The notes beneath the pieces were generated by a model. The model worked only from the letters and a program-made list of their open reading frames with translations, did not search any database and had not been told where the DNA came from. 6,537 nt of DNA, taken from Pseudomonadota bacterium (GTDB lineage: Bacteria > Desulfobacterota > WTBG01 > CAIYCZ01). Location: contig JAPLIX010000418.1 of the NCBI GenBank assembly GCA_026388865.1, positions 1-6,537 on the forward strand. Direction: 5' to 3'. The position numbers were made by a program, and so were the translations under genes. This document shows, piece after piece, positions 1 through 5,486 of the stretch (positions within the stretch are counted from its first letter, which is position 1; each line of letters begins with the position of its first letter).

Positions 1-1625
1 AGGTTGGAGAACAGGCGCTGAAAGTCACCGAGCACTTCCTGAAACAACAGGGGCTGCCGGGGAGCGTCATAGCGTATGGTAACCCCTTTCGCTTGAGATA
101 CGGCTTCAAGGAGCTTGACGGATTCCGCGGCTGTTGCAGCAAGGTCGATGGGCACCACCTTCTGCCCTTCGGGAGACATCTGGCCCTCTGCCAGGCTCAG
201 CAGATCCCGGATGAGCTGCAGGAGCTGCTCCTGCTTTTTTATGCAGCGCTCAAGAATCTCCTTCTGTTTGGGCGGCACCTCTCCTGCAAACCCGTCCTGC
301 ATGGCAGAGAGCAGACTCTGGACGGCACCCACCGGTGACTTCAGGTCATGCCCGATCTTGTAGGCAAAAGAGATAATCCTCTTGTTGCTCTCCTCAAGCG
401 CTTTCCACGCCCGGGCATTGTCTATGAGCACGGCGGCGCCCCCTGCCAGAATTTTCAGGAACGATATCTCATCCGGGGTGAAATGGTGCGGCGCTGATGC
501 ATACAGGCGCAGGTCGCCCTGGATTTTTCCCTTACTCACCAGCGGGATCGAGATAATTATTGACCGGATACCTTCCTGCTGTGATTCCCGCGGGTATTTA
601 ATGCGCGGGTCATGCTGAACATCCTCGACGATGATGACCTCATCAGAGTGTTTGGGTGTGAGCCCGTCCTCCGGTGTTATCGGGCCCTTCTGCAGGTACG
701 CATCCGACAGGCCGCTGGTTGCGGCCAGGATCATCTCCTGGCCCCCGTCCTGCAGCAGGTGCACCGCAGCCCCTTTGGCCTCCATGATGCGCACGCTGTC
801 CTGTACGATGAGGTTCAGCACGGCATTGAGGTCGCAGCTGGCAACTATTACCTTGGTGGTTTCATACAATGTCTCCATGCGGGTGAGCGCCTTCTGCAGG
901 GAAGCGGTCAGGCGCCGCACCTCGGCCTCCCGCTCCCGGAAGCGGCCCATGATGGCGGTGGCAAGAAAGGTGGAGCCGAACAGGACGAATGAAAAGAGCA
1001 GAAACGCCAGGAGCATCGGAATCGGCGTGAGCGGCGGGGGAGCAGGTCCCAGCCAGAGGCTGTTGACCGGAAAAATCTTTGCCACGTATTCCAGAAACAC
1101 CAGCCCGGCAAGCCCCAGCAGCAGCAGCGCCGTATACATGTAGCACTGCCGGGGAGAAAATATCATGGCGTTAATGATGACATGGAGTATGACAAAAAAC
1201 ATCAGCGGGCTGAAGATGCCGCCTGTGAAATGGATGAACAGCAGCAGCGCCAGCCAGTCCAGGAAAACCTGCAGGCGGATGGAGAAGAGGGCGGTCTGGT
1301 AGGCCGTGCTTTTCTGGCTTTGTAAAAACAGAAAAAAAGCGAGGTTATAGAGAAAGATGACGCCGCATAAACCGTACAGCGCCCCTATCGGCATGAGCGC
1401 GCGGAAGAAAATGAGGAAGCATCCTGCCAGCACCAGAAAGCCGCAGATGGCAGCCCAGCGCAGGCGTACCAGCCACTGGGCAATCATCGCGGCTTCTTCT
1501 GCGCGGTGTTTTCCCGACTGATAGTATTGCCCGTCAGCCAGAAAATACGGCAGGACGTGCGGGTCGGCATCTCGAGAAAGTTCGCCGGGCAGGAATTTTT
1601 TACCCAGCGCTGAGAAAATGCCCAT
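1..1625 (-). CDS. Membrane-bound GAF-domain sensor histidine kinase, C-terminus cut by the window edge
   Basis: The reading frame starts at the ATG at 1625-1623 and stays open for 541 codons to the left edge. The start is supported by GGAGGG at 1635-1640, 9 nt upstream. Domains seen: a hydrophilic N-terminus (1-50); six hydrophobic segments near 55-74, 77-101, 118-132, 137-155, 164-183 and 203-226; a charged linker helix (227-255); a GAF-like domain (about 262-405); and a HisKA dimerisation domain (about 414-483). The H box reads KIGHDLKSP with the phospho-acceptor at His426. The last residues (DFQRLFSN) look like the start of the N box of the HATPase domain, so most of the ATP-binding domain lies outside. 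Positive residues between segments suggest N-in/C-in topology with short external loops and no large periplasmic sensor domain. The stimulus may therefore be sensed in the membrane or by the GAF domain. It lies 32 bp after the protease gene and is the likely partner of the receiver protein at 2128-2532. The domain calls are firm; the signal is unknown. Confidence 0.9.
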   Translation of the reverse strand, partial: MGIFSALGKKFLPGELSRDADPHVLPYFLADGQYYQSGKHRAEEAAMIAQWLVRLRWAAICGFLVLAGCFLIFFRALMPIGALYGLCGVIFLYNLAFFLFLQSQKSTAYQTALFSIRLQVFLDWLALLLFIHFTGGIFSPLMFFVILHVIINAMIFSPRQCYMYTALLLLGLAGLVFLEYVAKIFPVNSLWLGPAPPPLTPIPMLLAFLLFSFVLFGSTFLATAIMGRFREREAEVRRLTASLQKALTRMETLYETTKVIVASCDLNAVLNLIVQDSVRIMEAKGAAVHLLQDGGQEMILAATSGLSDAYLQKGPITPEDGLTPKHSDEVIIVEDVQHDPRIKYPRESQQEGIRSIIISIPLVSKGKIQGDLRLYASAPHHFTPDEISFLKILAGGAAVLIDNARAWKALEESNKRIISFAYKIGHDLKSPVGAVQSLLSAMQDGFAGEVPPKQKEILERCIKKQEQLLQLIRDLLSLAEGQMSPEGQKVVPIDLAATAAESVKLLEAVSQAKGVTIRYDAPRQPLLFQEVLGDFQRLFSN

Positions 1626-1634
1626 TAAAGAAAT

Positions 1635-1640
1635 CCCTCC
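1635..1640 (-). promoter_or_regulatory. Shine-Dalgarno of the histidine kinase gene
   Basis: The minus strand reads GGAGGG here, 9 nt before the ATG at 1625. It lies in the 32-bp gap after the protease gene, so the kinase can be translated independently of its upstream neighbour. Confidence 0.7.
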
Positions 1641-1657
1641 GTCAGCTGCTTGAGAAG

Positions 1658-2125
1658 CTATGCAGTGATTTCATCTTTAATAGTTTCAATGAGTGCCGGA
1701 ATCATCTGGCGAAGGAAGTCATGCAGTGGCGTGCCGGGAGCAGCTGCAGGCTCGATACCGGCCCCTATCAGTACAATCACTATGCCGGGATGTAGTTCCT
1801 GAGCCAGTCTGAGGGTTTGACCGAGACCGATTCCATGGGTTTCGGTCTCGTTTATAGGGATGTCCGTATGGTGTAACGCACAGCGTTTTTTTATAATTTC
1901 CCCGGGTGCAACCCCGGTAAGCGCATCGATCACAATAAGCTTCTGTATGCCGGCAAGCTCTCCCAGGATATCAAGAGGTGATGCTCCGGCATATAAAAGG
2001 CGCACCTGCTCAGGCAGGCTCTCCGTCTCGAGTTTCCGTATCACTTCCAGCCCGAGCGCATCATCGCCCATGAGCGGATGCCCCACCCCGGCAATCAGTA
2101 TCTCTGCGTCCGTGGAGAGCGCCAT
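1658..2125 (-). CDS. Hydrogenase maturation endopeptidase (M52, HyaD/HycI/HybD-like)
   Basis: This 155-residue protein has the usual length for the family that removes the C-terminal peptide from [NiFe] hydrogenase large subunits after nickel insertion. It has the N-terminal strand plus metal-binding loop ILIAGVGHPLMGDDALG (9-25), a second conserved acid in VIDAL (Asp67) and a histidine in THGIGL (His97). By alignment from memory with E. coli HybD (Glu16, Asp62, His93), the nickel-sensing ligands would be Asp22, Asp67 and His97. The usual Asn of the GxGN motif is His16 here. The ATG follows the response-regulator stop after only 2 nt, and no well-placed Shine-Dalgarno is seen (the GG of TAAGG abuts the ATG), so translation is probably coupled to the gene before it. 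The obvious substrate is the alpha subunit encoded at 2620-3915. The family call is strong; the substrate assignment is inferred from linkage. Confidence 0.93.
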   Translation of the reverse strand: MALSTDAEILIAGVGHPLMGDDALGLEVIRKLETESLPEQVRLLYAGASPLDILGELAGIQKLIVIDALTGVAPGEIIKKRCALHHTDIPINETETHGIGLGQTLRLAQELHPGIVIVLIGAGIEPAAAPGTPLHDFLRQMIPALIETIKDEITA

Positions 2126-2127
2126 CC

Positions 2128-2532
2128 TTACGTCATGCCGAGCAGAGAGCGCACTTTTTCAATCAGAATCTTTGGCTGCACCGGCTTTTCCAGAAACGCC
2201 TGCACCGGCAGGTAGTCGTTGTCGGTTTCCGGGTTAAACTTCATGTGGGTCTCTTTGCCGATGGCCGTGAGCATGAGGATGGGAATCTGTGCGTACGCCG
2301 CATACTCAGACCCCGGCTCGGCATTCTTCAGCGCGTACGTGACCTGAAACCCCTCCGTAAGCTGGTCCATCATGACATCAAGGATTATGAGGTCAGGGTT
2401 TACGGCCTTGACCTTCTTGAGCCCGTCGGTTCCGTTTACGGCGCTGTGCACTTCATAGTTCTGTGCTTCAAGAACCATGCGCATTGCTTCCACGATATCC
2501 GGATCATCATCAACGATTAAAATCTTTTTCAT
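2128..2532 (-). CDS. Stand-alone receiver-domain response regulator
   Basis: This 134-residue protein is a single REC domain without a DNA-binding or enzymatic output domain. Visible hallmarks are the opening strand KKILIVDDDPDI with acidic pair Asp8/Asp9, the phospho-acceptor Asp52 in LIILDVMMD, the switch Thr89 in LMLTAIG, and Lys116 in FLEKPV. Spacing is larger than in CheY (Asp57, Thr87, Lys109): 37 residues from Asp to Thr rather than 30, and 27 from Thr to Lys rather than 22. The extra residues fall around 57-82 and 92-111, the latter stretch rich in acidic and aromatic residues. The start at 2532 is preceded by GAGGGAAGG (2535-2543) and is the only in-frame ATG, GTG or TTG in the gap after the hydrogenase alpha gene. 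It precedes the protease gene by 2 nt. With no output domain, it probably works by protein contact or in a phosphorelay with the kinase at 1-1625; this is inference. Confidence 0.93.
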   Translation of the reverse strand: MKKILIVDDDPDIVEAMRMVLEAQNYEVHSAVNGTDGLKKVKAVNPDLIILDVMMDQLTEGFQVTYALKNAEPGSEYAAYAQIPILMLTAIGKETHMKFNPETDNDYLPVQAFLEKPVQPKILIEKVRSLLGMT

Positions 2533-2534
2533 TG

Positions 2535-2543
2535 CCTTCCCTC
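2535..2543 (-). promoter_or_regulatory. Shine-Dalgarno of the response-regulator gene
   Basis: The purine run GAGGGAAGG on the minus strand ends 2 nt before the ATG at 2532; its GAGGG part is at a usable distance. It supports that ATG as the start. Confidence 0.6.
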
Positions 2544-2572
2544 TTTTCCTATTAAGAGTGTTGACATGGTAT

Positions 2573-2608
2573 GCAGCGGCGCGCGCACTGCCCGTAACGG
2601 CCCGCTGC
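2573..2608. repeat. Imperfect inverted repeat in the alpha-regulator gap
   Basis: Arms GCAGCGG (2573-2579) and CCGCTGC (2602-2608) pair perfectly over 7 bp with a loop of about 22 nt. One more C-G pair is possible if the C at 2601 is bulged. A competing pairing joins AGCGGCG (2575-2581) to CGCCGCT (2615-2621), the latter reaching the alpha stop codon. No T-run follows on either strand, so this is not a canonical Rho-independent terminator. It could be an mRNA-processing or stabilising hairpin separating hydrogenase from regulatory cistrons, or simply a GC-rich coincidence. Confidence 0.4.
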
Positions 2609-2619
2609 TGACTTCGCCG

Positions 2620-3915
2620 CTATGCAATAAACTTCACATCCAGATAATGGGTCGAGCATGAGATGCACGGGTCATAGGCCCGCACCAGCATCTCCAGGCC
2701 AAGCCGGATCTCATCCTGGCTCTTGTCAAGAATCATGGGCAGAAATTTCTCCATATCCTTCTGGATATTAGCATGATTCTGGTTGGTCGGGATGATGCAG
2801 TTTGCCTTCACGATCTCGCCCTTTTCGTTATAGGTATAGTCGTGGAAGAGGATTCCGCGGGGCACCTCGACAATCCCCACGCCGCGGCCGGCACGGGGCT
2901 TGACCTCCAGTGCTTCCTCCTGCAGGCCGCGCTTCAGGATGGTATCGAGTAACGCTATGGCATTCTCCAGAGAATCGACAATCTCAACCACCTGGGCCAC
3001 AGAAATCATGAACGGGTTGTGGCAGGGCGCTTTCAGGTTGAGGGCGGCGGCCGCCTTTTTTGCCTTGGGATGAAGGCTTGCATAATTCAGATTGAAACGG
3101 GCCAGGGCCCCCGCCATATATGATTCCCTCTTATTCCTGGTGTACTTGGCGGTTGACTGCGGGACGATATACTCGTTGGTGACCGCGAGATAGTCCTCAT
3201 CTTTATAGGTTCCGGCGTCAGAGGAACAAAGCTCTCCTTCATAGAGCGGGTATTCAGTCTTGGCATAGAGGCCGATGTATTCGGTCTCGCGCTCAAAGGC
3301 GGGTATGGTCAGCGTGGCAAAGAGCTCGACGGTCTTGTCAATCTCGGGCCGCGCTGCTTCCAGCCGGGCGCGCGTCTGCTCGAGTTCCGAGGTCTTGGGC
3401 AGGCAGGAAAAACCGCCCACCTTGCAGCGGATGGGATGCACGGTACGGCCGCCCACCACATCACAGAGGTCGTTTGCCAGTTTTTTAAGCGTCAGCGCCC
3501 GCACCACCACATCCTTGTGCGTCTTCACCAGCGGAAACACGCTGCCAACGCCCAGAAAGTCCGGCGCCACCAGAAAATAGGTGTGCAGCACATGGCTCTG
3601 CAGATTTTCCCCGTGCAGCAAAAGCTTCCGCAGCAGCCGGGTCTGCTCTGAAATTTTCACTCCCATGGCAGCTTCGGTTGCCTTGAGCGAAGCCAGCTGG
3701 TGGCCGATGGAGCAGATGCCGCAGATGCGCGAGGTTATGTGGTTCACGTCCTTGTAGGGCCGGCCCTGCAGGAACGCCTCAAAAAAACGGGGCGCCTCTA
3801 CCACGTTCCAGGAACATTTTTCAATGGTCCCGTTCTTCAGGTTCACCTCGATATCGCCGTGGCCTTCAACTCTGGTCACATGATGAACATTAATGGAAAG
3901 ATTCTGACTACTCAT
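2620..3915 (-). CDS. hydA: [NiFe] hydrogenase large (alpha) subunit, group 3b/sulfhydrogenase type
   Basis: This is the catalytic subunit carrying the Ni-Fe(CN)2CO site, 431 residues from the chosen start. It shows the N-terminal HVTRVEGHGDIEV signature (12-24), the L1 motif RICGICSIGH (63-72, ligands Cys65 and Cys68) and the C-terminal motif DPCISCSTH (415-423, ligands Cys417 and Cys420). Only eight residues follow His423 (YLDVKFIA), the expected peptide removed by a maturation protease; such short tails are, as I recall, usual for group 3b enzymes. I chose the ATG at 3915 because GGAGGA (3921-3926) sits 5 nt upstream. An ATG seven codons earlier (3936) has no ribosome-binding site and would add a non-conserved MPTRRTA. 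From 3915 the gene overlaps the delta gene by 8 nt. There is no export signal, consistent with a cytoplasmic, NAD(P)-linked enzyme. The exact subgroup needs a phylogeny. Confidence 0.95.
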   Translation of the reverse strand: MSSQNLSINVHHVTRVEGHGDIEVNLKNGTIEKCSWNVVEAPRFFEAFLQGRPYKDVNHITSRICGICSIGHQLASLKATEAAMGVKISEQTRLLRKLLLHGENLQSHVLHTYFLVAPDFLGVGSVFPLVKTHKDVVVRALTLKKLANDLCDVVGGRTVHPIRCKVGGFSCLPKTSELEQTRARLEAARPEIDKTVELFATLTIPAFERETEYIGLYAKTEYPLYEGELCSSDAGTYKDEDYLAVTNEYIVPQSTAKYTRNKRESYMAGALARFNLNYASLHPKAKKAAAALNLKAPCHNPFMISVAQVVEIVDSLENAIALLDTILKRGLQEEALEVKPRAGRGVGIVEVPRGILFHDYTYNEKGEIVKANCIIPTNQNHANIQKDMEKFLPMILDKSQDEIRLGLEMLVRAYDPCISCSTHYLDVKFIA

Positions 3916-4648
3916 TGCTGTCCTCCGTGTAGGCATTAAATAAACGGTACTCCTTCATGATCATATCCGGCGTGAGCCCGTATTTTTTCATGATATCGGT
4001 CTGGGCATTCTTATTCGGCTCGCTGATAAATCCCCGGCATCCTGCGCAGGCGTCAACATTGCTTGGGCACCAGGCACCGCATCCGGCCCGAGAAATCGGG
4101 CCGAGGCACTTCTGCCCCAGCTCATACACACACAGGTTATCTTTAAGCTTGCATTCAACGCACACCGGGTAATCAGGAATTTCCGGCTTTTTCCCCAGCA
4201 GCAGCGCCTGCACCACGCGCAGGAACTCGTCCTTGTGAATCGGGCAGCCGGGAATGTGAACGTCCACCGGCACTACCGCATGGATGGGCCGGGCCGGAAA
4301 TGTTTCAAACCGGCCGGCTTTATCTCCGTACACAATATTTTTAACCGTATCCATGCCCATTCTGTTTTTCAGGGCATTCAGCCCTCCGCTGGAGGCGCAG
4401 GCACCCAGCGCTACTAATACTGTGGCACGCTCTCTGATCTTCTTCAAGCGCGGGATGTCTGATTCCCGTGTTATTGATCCCTCGACAAAGGCAATGGCAT
4501 AATCATCGCTCGCTTCTGTCATTGCTTCGCGAAATGCGACAATGTCTACCAGTTCCAGCAGGGTTGGTATTTCCATCTCCAGGTTGACCACCTGGAGCTG
4601 GCAGCCCTCACAGCTGGCAAAATCAAAAAATGCAATTTTTGGCTTCAT
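3908..4648 (-). CDS. hydD: [NiFe] hydrogenase small (delta) subunit, group 3b type
   Basis: This 246-residue Fe-S subunit relays electrons between the Ni-Fe site of alpha and the beta/gamma electron-transfer module. Proximal [4Fe-4S] ligands are visible as Cys13 and Cys16 in FASCEGCQLQ, Cys84 in ALGACASSGG and Cys135 in IPGCPI. The C-terminal part carries eight more cysteines (163, 166, 173, 181, 190, 194, 201, 204), enough for a medial and a distal [4Fe-4S] cluster, as in the sulfhydrogenase and F420-non-reducing small-subunit family. There is no Tat signal peptide or C-terminal membrane anchor, so the protein is cytoplasmic, unlike uptake hydrogenase small subunits. The ATG lies 1 nt after the gamma stop, with GAGGAGG (4658-4664) 9 nt upstream inside the gamma gene. 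Its own 3' end contains the Shine-Dalgarno and start of alpha. Confidence 0.95.
   Translation of the reverse strand: MKPKIAFFDFASCEGCQLQVVNLEMEIPTLLELVDIVAFREAMTEASDDYAIAFVEGSITRESDIPRLKKIRERATVLVALGACASSGGLNALKNRMGMDTVKNIVYGDKAGRFETFPARPIHAVVPVDVHIPGCPIHKDEFLRVVQALLLGKKPEIPDYPVCVECKLKDNLCVYELGQKCLGPISRAGCGAWCPSNVDACAGCRGFISEPNKNAQTDIMKKYGLTPDMIMKEYRLFNAYTEDSNE
3921..3926 (-). promoter_or_regulatory. Shine-Dalgarno that decides the alpha-subunit start
   Basis: GGAGGA on the minus strand, 5 nt before the ATG at 3915 and embedded in the last codons of the delta gene. The alternative ATG at 3936 lies upstream of this site and has no such sequence before it, so the site selects the shorter protein. 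Confidence 0.75.
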
Positions 4649-4649
4649 G

Positions 4650-5486
4650 TTACAGGGCCTCCTCTTTCTCTTCTATCTGTGAATACGCGAACACCGGGCC
4701 GTCCTGACAGACATAGTAGTTGTTGATCTGGCAGTGACCACACTTGCCCAAGCCGCATTTCATGCGGCGCTCGAGCGACAGCCAGATATTCTGTTTCGGC
4801 ACTTCCCTTTCCTTGACCTCAAGAAGCGCGTACTTGTACATGACCGGGGGGCCCACGATCATGACCGCTGTTTTCCGCGGTTCGATGGTTATTTCTTTAA
4901 ACAGGGTGGTGATGACGCCCACGTTTCCCTTCCAGCCGTCATCAGACCGGTCAACCGTTTCCAGAAACTCAATGTCGCTGCGCTTGGACCACGCGGCAAG
5001 CTCATCAGTAAACAGACGCTCCTGTGGCGAGCGCGCGCCGAACAGGATGATGATGCGGCCAAACGCATCGCGGTGCTCCAGGCTGTACTTGATCAGGGAG
5101 CGCAGCGGAACCAGGCCGATGCCGCCGGCTACAAAGAGCAGGTCTTTGCCCATCAGGGACTCAACCGGAAAGCCGTGACCGAACGGGCCGCGAATGCCGA
5201 GGGCATCGCCGGCTTTGAGGCCGTGGAGCGCCCTGGTGAGATTTCCTGCTGCTCTCACCCCGAGCTCAAAGGTGTTGTCCCTGGCCGGGGGAGAGGAGAT
5301 GGAGATAGGCCCTTCGCCGATGCCAAAGAGCGATACTTCTACAAACTGTCCGGGTGCATGCCCGAGGCTGCGCCCGCTGTCGATTGACAGGAGAAAAAGC
5401 TTCTCAGTCTCTGTGAGCTGAGTAATTTTTTTAATGGTTGCCTTTTCCGGTACATAGGGAGAGCTCAATTGTTCTGCTGGTTGCAT
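4650..5486 (-). CDS. hydG: Hydrogenase gamma subunit: FAD/NAD(P)-binding, [2Fe-2S] oxidoreductase
   Basis: This 278-residue protein belongs to the ferredoxin-NADP reductase-like family that includes PyrK and sulfhydrogenase gamma. It exchanges electrons between NAD(P)(H) and the hydrogenase Fe-S chain. In order: a beta-barrel FAD domain with PGQFVEVSLF (45-54) and GPISISSPP (59-67); GNLTRALHGLKAGD (81-94); GPFGHGFP (100-107); a nucleotide-binding domain starting FVAGGIGLVPLRSLI (118-132) with LFGARSP (148-154); then a C-terminal [2Fe-2S] site with Cys244, Cys249, Cys252 and Cys260 in KCGLGKCGHCQ and YYVC. The ATG shares one base with the beta stop codon (TAATG) and is preceded by the full consensus AAGGAGGT. 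Together with beta this suggests a diaphorase module. NADP versus NAD preference cannot be read from the sequence by eye. The symbol follows the Pyrococcus hydBGDA naming, not the [FeFe]-hydrogenase maturase HydG. Confidence 0.94.
   Translation of the reverse strand: MQPAEQLSSPYVPEKATIKKITQLTETEKLFLLSIDSGRSLGHAPGQFVEVSLFGIGEGPISISSPPARDNTFELGVRAAGNLTRALHGLKAGDALGIRGPFGHGFPVESLMGKDLLFVAGGIGLVPLRSLIKYSLEHRDAFGRIIILFGARSPQERLFTDELAAWSKRSDIEFLETVDRSDDGWKGNVGVITTLFKEITIEPRKTAVMIVGPPVMYKYALLEVKEREVPKQNIWLSLERRMKCGLGKCGHCQINNYYVCQDGPVFAYSQIEEKEEAL
4658..4664 (-). promoter_or_regulatory. Shine-Dalgarno of the delta-subunit gene
   Basis: GAGGAGG on the minus strand, inside the 3' end of the gamma gene and 9 nt before the delta ATG at 4648. 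It supports the annotated start and suggests coupled translation of gamma and delta. Confidence 0.7.

Noticed and set aside
631..1143. 170-codon plus-strand open frame
   Set aside because: It lies opposite the transmembrane and GAF part of the histidine kinase. The Ser/Arg-rich translation has no domain and no supporting start site.
1116..1253. CAG/GC-rich short repeats (CAGCAGCAGCGCC seen twice)
   Set aside because: These are the complement of CTG leucine codons in the transmembrane segments of the kinase; coding constraint explains them without a repeat element.
2561..2566. Perfect TTGACA (-35-like) hexamer on the plus strand
   Set aside because: No -10-like hexamer lies 16-18 bp downstream, and it points away from every gene in the window, into the 3' end of the alpha gene in antisense.
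2573..2608. Rho-independent terminator after the hydrogenase genes
   Set aside because: The stem is short (7 bp), the loop is long (about 22 nt), and no T-run follows in the transcribed direction.
3916..3936. Upstream ATG adding seven residues to the alpha subunit
   Set aside because: There is no Shine-Dalgarno before 3936, while GGAGGA sits 5 nt before the ATG at 3915. The extra residues MPTRRTA are not family-like.
4734..5387. 217-codon plus-strand open frame opposite the gamma gene
   Set aside because: It is antisense to a gene with clear FAD, NAD(P) and [2Fe-2S] motifs. Its translation is rich in Arg, Ala and His with no recognisable domain, as expected for a shadow frame in GC-rich DNA.
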